Shown here: positions 1 through 5,374 of the stretch, piece after piece
Position numbering within the stretch: the first letter of the stretch is position 1
How the letters are laid out: each line of letters opens with the position of its first letter
Notes under the pieces: model-generated
Database searches by the model: none
The model's input: only the letters and a program-made list of their open reading frames with translations
What the model was told of the DNA's origin: nothing
Translations under genes and position numbers: made by a program
Assembly (NCBI GenBank): GCA_019038735.1
Contig: JAHOYW010000079.1
Coordinates: forward strand, 1 to 5,471
DNA: 5,471 bases
Direction: 5' to 3'
Source of the DNA: Victivallales bacterium
GTDB lineage: Bacteria > Verrucomicrobiota > Lentisphaeria > Victivallales > Victivallaceae

Positions 1-157
1 CTTGAGTACAAATAAACAAACTGACTTCCTCGTCTTCACGGGGGAGTTTATCAAAAGTACTCATCGGAATAAACACCTGATAACCAACGCCATGTACATC
101 AATTACACACTGAGTAAAATTCACATCCGCCAGTTTTCCACTTAGTCTAGCAATCAT
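1..157 (-). CDS. ruvA: Holliday junction branch migration protein RuvA, N-terminal part (runs off the left edge)
   Basis: The first 52 residues are visible; the rest lies outside the window. They begin MIARLSGKLADV and contain the RuvA OB-fold signature IDVHGVGYQV, followed by PMSTFDKLP and a strand EEVSLFICTQ, which is the usual spot before the VREDA segment of the family. RuvA forms the tetramer that binds four-way DNA junctions and loads the RuvB helicase during recombination and repair. The ATG at 157 is well supported: it gives the standard RuvA N-terminus, and an AAGGA Shine-Dalgarno (minus strand of 167-171) lies nine bases upstream, overlapping the nadC stop codon. Only 12 bases separate the two genes, so ruvA is translated from the nadC message. 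ruvB or ruvC may follow to the left, but this cannot be seen. Confidence 0.93.
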   Translation of the reverse strand, partial: MIARLSGKLADVNFTQCVIDVHGVGYQVFIPMSTFDKLPREDEEVSLFICTQ

Positions 158-169
158 TTTTTCTATTCC

Positions 170-1039
170 TTAATTTGACAGTTTTATTTCCATAGAAATA
201 TCTGAAGCTTTAACCGAATGTGTCAAAGCTCCGACAGAAACAAAATCCACACCGATTTTACCGATACTCGGCAGGCGTTCAATAGTGATTCCGCCGCTCG
301 CTTCCAGTTTACAGCGACCTGCATTGATTTTAACAGCTTCGCTCATTTGTTCGTTAGTCATATTATCAAGCAAAATATAATCTGCTTTCGCGTCAATCGC
401 TTCCGCTACTTCCGCAAGTGTGTCAGCTTCAACCTCTACTTCCAGAGAAGGAAACATCTCACGAGCACGCTCAACCGAACGAACAATTCCTTTTTCACCT
501 TCGAGTCCGGCGAGTTCGCGATGATTATCTTTGATCATAACCCGGTCATAAAGCCCGATACGGTGGTTGCTCGCGCCACCAATCTCTACAGCATATTTTT
601 CCAAATTGCGCCATCCCGGGGTGGTTTTGCGAGTATCAAGAACTTTTGTTTTAGAGTCTTTCAAAGCATCGGCATATTTTTTTGAGCTCGTAGCAACACA
701 ACAGAGACGCTGCAGAAAATTCAACGCGGTACGTTCAGCGGTCAACAAATCCTGTGCGCGACCGGAAACTTCAGCCATGGCAGTGAAGGCTTTGCAAAAG
801 TCTCCCTCTCCTACCAGAGGAGTCCATTTTACATCAGGACAAACTTTCTTAAAAACATGTTCCACAACTGGCAAGCCAGCACAAACCAAATCTTCTTTGC
901 AACGCAGTACAGCTACTGCCATCGTATTTTTAGGAATCACAGATTTGCTGGTAGTATCACCAATATCACCCAAATCTTCCGTCAACGCCAAGTCAATCAA
1001 AACATTAATCCGTTCCAAATCTATATTACTAATTTTCAT
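170..1039 (-). CDS. nadC: Nicotinate-nucleotide pyrophosphorylase, carboxylating (quinolinate phosphoribosyltransferase)
   Basis: NadC converts quinolinate and PRPP to nicotinate mononucleotide, CO2 and pyrophosphate in de novo NAD synthesis in the cytoplasm. The 289-residue product has normal family length. Visible motifs, numbered from the chosen start: EDLGDIGDTT (21-30), the helix AERTALNFLQRLC (101-113), the phosphoribosyl and quinolinate binding stretch DTRKTTPGWR (135-144) with EIGGASNHR (152-160) and MIKDNH (168-173), EVEVE (200-204), DYILLDNM (220-227), LEASGGI (245-251) and VGALTHS (269-275). I see no missing active-site residue. The ATG at 1039 is preferred: AAGG lies just upstream and the family-like sequence begins there. 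An in-frame extension to 1078 would only translate an intergenic repeat. The next gene, ruvA, follows after 12 bases. The start codon directly abuts the end of repeat copy A, so an accessory insertion reaches right up to the nadC initiation region. Confidence 0.96.
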   Translation of the reverse strand: MKISNIDLERINVLIDLALTEDLGDIGDTTSKSVIPKNTMAVAVLRCKEDLVCAGLPVVEHVFKKVCPDVKWTPLVGEGDFCKAFTAMAEVSGRAQDLLTAERTALNFLQRLCCVATSSKKYADALKDSKTKVLDTRKTTPGWRNLEKYAVEIGGASNHRIGLYDRVMIKDNHRELAGLEGEKGIVRSVERAREMFPSLEVEVEADTLAEVAEAIDAKADYILLDNMTNEQMSEAVKINAGRCKLEASGGITIERLPSIGKIGVDFVSVGALTHSVKASDISMEIKLSN

Positions 1040-1047
1040 ATTATAAC

Positions 1048-1110
1048 CTTTTTTTACCACAAAACACACAAAGAACACGAAAATTTCACTTCGGGGTTTT
1101 GTTTATTATT
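1048..1110 (-). repeat. Intergenic repeat copy A, between the BRO gene and nadC
   Basis: Read on the minus strand, this stretch starts three bases after the BRO stop codon and holds AATAATAAACAAAACCCCGA, then a part ending TTTTCGTG, then TTCTTTGTGTGTTTTGTGG and TAAAAAAAGG. Its first 36 bases (1075-1110) match 2028-2063 at 31 of 36 positions by my hand alignment, and the end TGGTAAAAAAAG (1048-1059) recurs exactly at 1974-1985. The periodic TTTGTGTGTTTTGTGG part resembles an ACCACaaAnnCACAaAGannCACGAA-type intergenic repeat that I recall from many environmental bacterial genomes. It supplies or abuts the ribosome binding site of nadC. Confidence 0.7.
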
Positions 1111-1113
1111 ATT

Positions 1114-1962
1114 TTAAATATCCTTCTCAATACTCTTGGGTTTTCCATTTTTCAAAATATTTATTGTATTTTGACTTGTTACTATAGGTTTTCCTGTTTG
1201 TTTTTCAATTTCTAACCGTGCTTGTTTCGCTGCATTTCCACCTTTCCGCGCAACATCTTTGTTTTCATCTAAACCTTTCGGTTTTTTCTCTTTTGAAATT
1301 TCTGTTGTAGATGCTTCTGCCAACATATTCAAAACTAACTCCAAATTACTCATATTATCTCGTAAATTTTCTTTCTTTAAATCTTTTAGTTTTTTATAAT
1401 TTTTTACACTTTTACCAGACCAGGCTTTAGTGATTTCATTTGTCAAAATCGCATACTCTAATCCTTCTTTCATTCCACGCCCCTGCCACTCATCGGTTAG
1501 TTCTTTTCTAACCTCAATAGATTTTAACCGCTGATTTATCCACTCTTTTGAATATCCTTTTTTTAGATAAGTTCCCATCGCGCGGTCAAAAGCTAATTCT
1601 GGATCTTCAGTTTCTTCTATTCGCTCATAACCAACCTTGGCTAACCATTGCTTAAATGGTTCTGCTTTTGGCGATGAAATAGATTGAATTAAACGCAAAA
1701 GTTGTTCCGTATCAGCCACATCTGTCTTTCGCATCTTACCATCTGCGGCAAGCATTTTCAACTGTCCCATATTTTGGGACAGTTCACTTCCTTCGGCTTC
1801 AAGTTTACCTTTAAGTGCATTCCAATATTTTCTAGGTCTTGCGCTTTCTGTCAAAACAGCAATAACATCAATAATTGAGAAATACCATTTCCCTTGTTCT
1901 TCATCCCAATGAGTTCGAATACAACTTTCTTGAAATAACTGTATTTTATTTTCTTGTTTCAT
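1114..1962 (-). CDS. BRO-N / DinD-like protein (phage-antirepressor type)
   Basis: This 282-residue protein starts with a BRO-N domain (about residues 6-110): ENKIQLFQ, IRTHWDEEQGKWYFSIIDVIAVLT, ARPRKYWNALKGKL, then KMLAADGKMRKTDVADTEQLLRLI and AEPFKQWLAKVGYERI. The second half (about 120-282) resembles E. coli DinD and its relatives: MGTYLKKGYSKEWINQRL, LTDEWQGRGMKEGLEYAILTNEI, LKKENLRDNMSNLELVLNMLAEA, and DVARKGGNAAKQARLEIEKQTGKPIVT. BRO-N domains occur in viral and phage antirepressors and are thought to bind DNA; DinD is an SOS-induced protein that inhibits RecA filaments. The role of this chromosomal form is unknown, so no symbol is given. The ATG at 1962 has a good AAGGA six bases upstream. 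A longer frame reaching 2031 would add a falsely hydrophobic leader made by reading through repeat copy B. It is an AT-rich accessory gene between ymdB and nadC in the same orientation, so it probably rides on their transcript. Confidence 0.85.
   Translation of the reverse strand: MKQENKIQLFQESCIRTHWDEEQGKWYFSIIDVIAVLTESARPRKYWNALKGKLEAEGSELSQNMGQLKMLAADGKMRKTDVADTEQLLRLIQSISSPKAEPFKQWLAKVGYERIEETEDPELAFDRAMGTYLKKGYSKEWINQRLKSIEVRKELTDEWQGRGMKEGLEYAILTNEITKAWSGKSVKNYKKLKDLKKENLRDNMSNLELVLNMLAEASTTEISKEKKPKGLDENKDVARKGGNAAKQARLEIEKQTGKPIVTSQNTINILKNGKPKSIEKDI
1930..1953 (-). repeat. Direct repeat, BRO start region (copy in the intact gene)
   Basis: These 24 bases, codons 4-11 of the BRO gene, read GAAAATAAAATACAGTT followed by ATTTCAA on the minus strand. 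They match 2930-2953 at 22 of 24 positions. They encode ENKIQLFQ, the usual first segment of this BRO subfamily. Confidence 0.75.
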
Positions 1963-1973
1963 TATTTCCTTAT

Positions 1974-2063
1974 CTTTTTTTACCATGACTTTGCTTGCAA
2001 TGAGGCTGAGCAAAACGAAAGCCAAATACACGAAATTTTTAAGTCGGGGTTTTATTTATTATT
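1974..2063 (-). repeat. Intergenic repeat copy B, between the KilA-N gene and the BRO gene
   Basis: This is the longer counterpart of copy A. On the minus strand it overlaps the KilA-N stop codon, then shows AAATAAAACCCCGA, an AT stretch, TTTCGTG, a TTT-rich periodic part, and finally TGGTAAAAAAAG just before the BRO ribosome binding site. Compared with copy A it carries about 25 extra bases before the TGG. These complete an inverted repeat: TTTGCT at 1990-1995 pairs with AGCAAA at 2009-2014 around a 13-base loop. Both copies therefore sit at the same place, directly after an accessory gene and directly before the next gene's Shine-Dalgarno. Confidence 0.65.
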
Positions 2064-2883
2064 CAAGCTCTTTCATTGTATTGTAATCAATTAATACTTT
2101 CATCTGTATTACAGCAATCTCATTTAATTTTGTTAATCTTTCGCTTTGAGATATTTTTTGACGGATAAATTCCGCGTTTAAACTTTCAAGATTCGCAAGG
2201 CATACCAGTTGTCTGACATCTGCATAATCTCTGATATTTCCGTCTTTATCAGAATTTTCAATACGCCATTGTTGAGAGGTTTTTCCAAACAATGCCATAT
2301 TTAATATATCCGCTTCATTCGCGTAAACTATATTTGATTGAAGAGCTGTTATTTGTCCTGGAATTAAATGAAGTTTTATCGCGTCTGTATGGATTTTATA
2401 ATTCATCTTTGTCAAAGTTCTTTTTACATCCCACTCTAAATTTTTTCTTTCATTTTCTTCTGTCTTCAAACGCTGAAATTCTTTAATTAAATATAATTTA
2501 AATTCAGCTGAAATCCAAGTTGCAAATTCAAAGGCAATATCTTTATGGGCATAAGTTCCTCCATATCGTCCTGGCTTAGAAACAATACCTATCGCTTTCG
2601 TATTCTCAATCCATTTTTTGCTTGATAAAATGAAACCATTTGAACCTGATTCATTTTTAATGTTACTGAATTCCGTAACATTAAAATTTGGATTATGTAT
2701 TTTTTCCCATAATCCCATGAATTCTATGCAGTATCTAGTGCTTAACCAATGTGAAATAACTAAACCGGTAGACTCTTGATTCTTATATTTAGCAATATCC
2801 GTCAAAGAAATAAAATCACCTTTATTGTAAGTGAATATCCCTACGCTTATATCTTTTATTACAAGTCCTTGTTTTTTCGTCAT
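2059..2883 (-). CDS. KilA-N domain protein
   Basis: The 274-residue product carries a KilA-N domain (about residues 8-137): LVIKDISVGIFTYNKGDFISLTDIAKYKN, then HWLSTRYCIEFMGLWEKIHNPNF, SSKKWIENTKAIGIVSKPGRYGGTYAHKDIAFEFATWIS and EFKLYLIKEFQRLK. KilA-N is a presumed DNA-binding domain found in phage and large DNA virus proteins; this subfamily is common as a chromosomal gene in environmental bacteria and its task is not known. The C-terminal half (about 140-274) is helical and charged and includes QITALQSNIVYANEADILNMALFGKT; I cannot assign it. The ATG at 2883 (MTKKQGLVIKD) matches the usual subfamily start, but its Shine-Dalgarno is weak (GGTGG, four bases away); a GTG at 2904 would add seven residues. 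The first part overlaps, in another frame, a BRO gene stump. The gene is AT-rich and oriented with its neighbours. Confidence 0.85.
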   Translation of the reverse strand: MTKKQGLVIKDISVGIFTYNKGDFISLTDIAKYKNQESTGLVISHWLSTRYCIEFMGLWEKIHNPNFNVTEFSNIKNESGSNGFILSSKKWIENTKAIGIVSKPGRYGGTYAHKDIAFEFATWISAEFKLYLIKEFQRLKTEENERKNLEWDVKRTLTKMNYKIHTDAIKLHLIPGQITALQSNIVYANEADILNMALFGKTSQQWRIENSDKDGNIRDYADVRQLVCLANLESLNAEFIRQKISQSERLTKLNEIAVIQMKVLIDYNTMKELE

Positions 2884-2959
2884 TTTCCACCCACTCTTTA
2901 ACACTAATTTTATAACTATTTAATCCAGTTTGACACAACTGTATTTTATTTTCACTCAT
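2822..2959 (-). pseudogene. Stump of a second BRO gene (5' end only), overlapping the KilA-N start
   Basis: An ATG at 2959, seven bases after a strong AAGGA, opens a 45-codon frame that starts MSENKIQLCQ. The intact BRO gene starts MKQENKIQLFQ. The shared part is visible in DNA (22 of 24 bases), so this is not only protein-level resemblance. After about ten codons the similarity stops and the frame continues without family features, overlapping the KilA-N gene in a different phase until a TAA at 2822. It lies 17 bases after the ymdB stop. I infer that a BRO gene once followed ymdB and lost everything but its initiation region when the KilA-N unit arrived or recombined. Alternatively it is translated as a short leader peptide. 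Confidence 0.45.
2930..2953 (-). repeat. Direct repeat, BRO start region (second, truncated copy)
   Basis: GAAAATAAAATACAGTT followed by GTGTCAA on the minus strand; two mismatches in 24 against 1930-1953. It is the part of the stump that still resembles the intact BRO gene. Confidence 0.75.
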
Positions 2960-2976
2960 ACTCATATCCTTCTTTC

Positions 2977-3762
2977 TTAAAATGATGCCATTCTTGAAAT
3001 ATTTTTTATTTCTGAAGCTTCGCCTGTCTTGGGATCGTAACTCACTACTACCGCGTCAAGACGGATACCGTTTTCGATTACCGCGAAACGCCTCGGAAGA
3101 CCGTAACGGAATCTAGTGATTACCGCATCAAGGTCTCGTCCCAGAACTGAACGCTCGGCGCCGGTCATTCCGACATCTGTTATGTAAGCTGTGCCGCCGG
3201 GCAAAATCTTCGCGTCAGCAGTTTGTACATGGCTGTGCGTACCTAATACCGCGGTAACTTTTCCCTCTAAAAAATAGCCCATAGCTATTTTTTCACTAGT
3301 TGCTTCCGCATGAAAATCAACTAAAATACACTTTACTGCCGGTGGAATTTCCTTAAGGATATTTTCCACGGTCTCAAAAGGACAATAGGCGCTTTCTTTC
3401 ATAAAAACTTTACCCTGCAAATTTATCACGGCAATATCCCCGCAAGCCGGATTGCGAAAAACCTTCCAACCGGCACCAGGTTGCGAGCTGCTTAAGTTTG
3501 CCGGACGTAAAACATTCTTGAATTGAGTTATTTCATGTTCAAAAGTTTTCTGATCCCATACATGATCGCCAGTTGTAATAACATTCACGTCATTAATAAT
3601 ATCTTTGATACATTTAGCATTGAGCCCCGCGCCGGAAGCCATATTCTCGCCGTTCACAACACAAAACTGGCAATTAAATTCCTGCCGCAGTTCCGGCACC
3701 AGATGTTTAACTGCCTTGCGTCCGCCCTTGCCGACAATATCGCCTACAAAAAGTAAATTCAT
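2977..3762 (-). CDS. ymdB: YmdB/TIGR00282-family metallophosphoesterase (probable 2',3'-cyclic nucleotide phosphodiesterase)
   Basis: This 261-residue protein is of normal family length. YmdB of Bacillus subtilis hydrolyses cyclic nucleotides and affects multicellular behaviour and RNA turnover; the substrate here is inferred from the family. Metal-site motifs seen: FVGDIVGKGGR (5-15, with D8), VVNGENMASGAG (35-46, with E39 and N40), TTGDHVWD (63-70), VDFHAEATSEK (148-158, with H151) and GTHSHVQTAD (174-183, with H176 and H178), followed by TDVGMTGAERSVLG (195-208). The third motif has Asp66 where Firmicutes members carry the metal-ligand Asn of GNH. The ATG at 3762 has GAGG five bases upstream; a TTG one codon earlier is too close to it. 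In Firmicutes this gene directly follows rny; here rny ends about 1.6 kb away, with the kinase gene between them, so ymdB probably has its own promoter in the divergent region. Confidence 0.93.
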   Translation of the reverse strand: MNLLFVGDIVGKGGRKAVKHLVPELRQEFNCQFCVVNGENMASGAGLNAKCIKDIINDVNVITTGDHVWDQKTFEHEITQFKNVLRPANLSSSQPGAGWKVFRNPACGDIAVINLQGKVFMKESAYCPFETVENILKEIPPAVKCILVDFHAEATSEKIAMGYFLEGKVTAVLGTHSHVQTADAKILPGGTAYITDVGMTGAERSVLGRDLDAVITRFRYGLPRRFAVIENGIRLDAVVVSYDPKTGEASEIKNISRMASF

Positions 3763-3802
3763 CAAAACCTCTATTTTTTATCGCTGTTTTATAATAACAT
3801 AA

Positions 3803-3819
3803 AGTAAAGGCATTTTACT
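3803..3819. repeat. Inverted repeat AGTAAA-N5-TTTACT upstream of ymdB
   Basis: AGTAAA (3803-3808) and TTTACT (3814-3819) are perfect inverted arms around GGCAT. The site lies 41 bases before the ymdB start. The AGTAAA half-site recurs in two inverted repeats nearer the kinase gene, so this could be a shared regulator site, but the region is very AT-rich and chance is possible. Confidence 0.3.
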
Positions 3820-3881
3820 ATTTATCAATAGAACTAAGCGCAAAAGTCTAAGACAAGTATATGTTTTCTATAAAATTAAGT

Positions 3882-3909
3882 TTGAAAAGGATAAAAATAC
3901 TACTATAGT
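3882..3909 (+). promoter_or_regulatory. Probable sigma-70 type promoter of the kinase gene
   Basis: TTGAAA at 3882-3887 and TATAGT at 3904-3909 are separated by 16 bases. Transcription would start near 3916, leaving a leader of roughly 38 bases. It is the best match to a housekeeping promoter that I find in the 191-base gap between the divergent ymdB and kinase genes. No equally good promoter for ymdB was found on the other strand. Confidence 0.4.
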
Positions 3910-3939
3910 TTATAGTAAACTAAAACATTTTAGTAAAAT
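3908..3939. repeat. Pair of inverted repeats over the presumed kinase transcription start
   Basis: GTTTA-TAG-TAAAC (3908-3920) and ATTTTA-G-TAAAAT (3927-3939) are both perfect in their arms, and their centres are 19 bases apart, about two helical turns. Both contain TAGTAAA, as does the minus strand of the repeat near 3813-3820. They sit between the -10 box and the start codon, where a repressor would act. AT-richness weakens the case. Confidence 0.3.
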
Positions 3940-3953
3940 CTTAAGTTCTAATA

Positions 3954-5312
3954 ATGACTGATGCAATGACAACAAAACTTACAGACACACAAGTCATCTC
4001 CGAGCATAGAGATGCTCGAGTATTATTAGCTATCCGCGATGAAGAAATACGCAAAGATCTCAAAAAATCATTCGTAAAAAAAGATTTTGAGGTTAATGAT
4101 GTTCAAAATGTTTGGGAAGTCTTTGAAGCATTAATAGATTATACTTTTGATCTTCTCATTACAGATTCTAATATCCCCGGCACTACTTGTGAGGAATTGG
4201 TAAAATATTGCACAAAACGCCATCCGGCAATGCAAATTATAGTTATCGCGCATGATTCTAATATATCTGAAGCTGTAGCGATAACAAAATTGGGAGCTTT
4301 TAATTACCTTGATGCGCCTGTGGACACAAAAACAATAATATCTCAAGCCCGCACAGCCTTAATAGAAAAGAAAGATAAATTAATAAAAAATTTAATACCC
4401 AACATGGCTATCAATAAAAATATTTTCAAATTTCTGCCCAATCTGGATGTAATCAAAAAACTTGGTACCGGCTCTACAGGAATTGTTTTTCAGGTCAAAA
4501 AGAACAATGCAAATTACGCTTTAAAGATACTGCGTTCAGATTTAGCGCCGGAAATGAACCAACTCCAGCGTGGCGGACGATTTCTTAGTGAAGCAAAGAT
4601 TCTTTCAAATATCAAGCATTCTAATATTGTTGAAATTTATGATTATGGTTTTTCTGACAACTACATGCCTTATATTTTAATGGAATTTATCAATGGGAAA
4701 CCTTTGACCAAAATAATAAAAAAGAATTCTATTAATCTTAAAGAACGTCTTAAAATATTCGTACAGATCTGCAAAGCCATACAGTTTATACACAAAAACA
4801 AAGTTCTTCACCGTGATATTAAACCGGGAAATATTATGATTTCCGACGATTTGACTGTCAAACTCACCGATTTTGGACTGGCTCATATCATTGATATGCA
4901 TAATCCAATAAGTGAAATCAAAATTTCAGGTTCTCCGGCATATATGTCTCCTGAAGCATTTAGTGAAACTGATACTATTGACCACCATTCGGATATATTC
5001 AGTCTGGGAATTCTAGGATATGAATTGTTTACCGGAGAGAAACCATTTTTTGGTAATAATATACCTGAAATGCGTCATTCAATATGCAACATAAAACCAA
5101 TTGCGCCAAGCAAGATATGTCCTAGTATTAATATAGAAATAGAACATATACTCCATGAAATGCTTGCAAAAAAACCTAAAAACCGCTTTAACAATTTGAA
5201 AAAGATTATCACTTCGGCAGAAAATCTAGTGTCCACGGTTAGTCCAAAAAAATACAAAAAGCCAAAAGGCTTCTTTGGTATTTTCAAGAGAAAAAGCAAT
5301 AACTGGGCATAA
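3954..5312 (+). CDS. Hanks-type Ser/Thr protein kinase with N-terminal degenerate receiver domain
   Basis: The 452-residue protein has two domains. Residues about 21-139 form a response-regulator receiver: RVLLAIRDEE, then FDLLITDSNIPG with the phosphoacceptor Asp71, IIVIAHDSN and KLGAFNYLDAPVD. The conserved Thr/Ser is Ala99, the conserved Lys is Ala121, and the usual acidic pair is reduced to RDE, so normal phosphorylation signalling is doubtful. Residues about 163-425 are a complete kinase: glycine loop GTGSTG (171-176), ATP-binding K191, helix-C E213, catalytic HRDIKPGN (286-293), DFG (306-308), SPE (332-334), D347 and R411. There is no transmembrane segment or PASTA/FHA domain; the tail KKPKGFFGIFKRK (436-448) is basic and hydrophobic. 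It phosphorylates Ser/Thr on unknown targets, presumably in the cytoplasm. The ATG at 3954 lacks a clear Shine-Dalgarno; Met5 at 3966 is an alternative. The gene is convergent with rny and divergent from ymdB, and is AT-rich. Confidence 0.93.
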   Translation: MTDAMTTKLTDTQVISEHRDARVLLAIRDEEIRKDLKKSFVKKDFEVNDVQNVWEVFEALIDYTFDLLITDSNIPGTTCEELVKYCTKRHPAMQIIVIAHDSNISEAVAITKLGAFNYLDAPVDTKTIISQARTALIEKKDKLIKNLIPNMAINKNIFKFLPNLDVIKKLGTGSTGIVFQVKKNNANYALKILRSDLAPEMNQLQRGGRFLSEAKILSNIKHSNIVEIYDYGFSDNYMPYILMEFINGKPLTKIIKKNSINLKERLKIFVQICKAIQFIHKNKVLHRDIKPGNIMISDDLTVKLTDFGLAHIIDMHNPISEIKISGSPAYMSPEAFSETDTIDHHSDIFSLGILGYELFTGEKPFFGNNIPEMRHSICNIKPIAPSKICPSINIEIEHILHEMLAKKPKNRFNNLKKIITSAENLVSTVSPKKYKKPKGFFGIFKRKSNNWA

Positions 5313-5317
5313 TCCAT

Positions 5318-5350
5318 AAAAAAAAATGGACGCCTCAAAGAGCCATCCAT
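5318..5350 (-). terminator. Rho-independent terminator of rny
   Basis: On the minus strand, 25 bases after the rny stop, ATGGATGGCTC and GAGGCGTCCAT form an 11-base stem around a TTT loop (5326-5350), followed by eight T residues. One stem position is a G-G mismatch and one is a G-U wobble. On the plus strand the wobble becomes an A-C mismatch and the tract after the stem is only GTTTTATC, so the element favours minus-strand transcripts. The kinase message could still end here with lower efficiency. It separates rny from ymdB in transcription. Confidence 0.75.
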
Positions 5351-5374
5351 GTTTTATCTAGTTAATACTACTAA

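Noticed and set aside
1040..1045. Perfect TATAAT directly before the nadC start codon, as a promoter -10 box
   Set aside because: Transcription would begin inside the coding region, past the Shine-Dalgarno and start codon, and no good -35 box lies at 16-18 bases.
1040..1078. Longer nadC start adding 13 residues (MFFVCFVVKKGYN)
   Set aside because: The extra codons come from repeat copy A, and the Shine-Dalgarno and family similarity both point to the ATG at 1039.
218..1117. Open frames on the plus strand opposite nadC
   Set aside because: They have no family features and lie fully antisense to a clearly functional nadC; they arise from its codon usage.
1963..2031. In-frame extension of the BRO gene giving a hydrophobic leader (MYLAFVLLSLIASKV) that looks like a signal peptide
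   Set aside because: It is translation of repeat copy B. No Shine-Dalgarno precedes it, while the ATG at 1962 has a good one and gives the normal family N-terminus.
3766..3840. Possible ymdB promoter on the minus strand (TTGATA near 3824-3829)
   Set aside because: No acceptable -10 box lies at normal spacing; a promoter is likely in this gap but I cannot place it.
5075..5350. Open frame on the minus strand opposite the kinase C-terminus, 91 codons, rich in Phe and Leu
   Set aside because: It is a shadow of the lysine-rich kinase tail and begins within the rny terminator hairpin, with no recognisable features.
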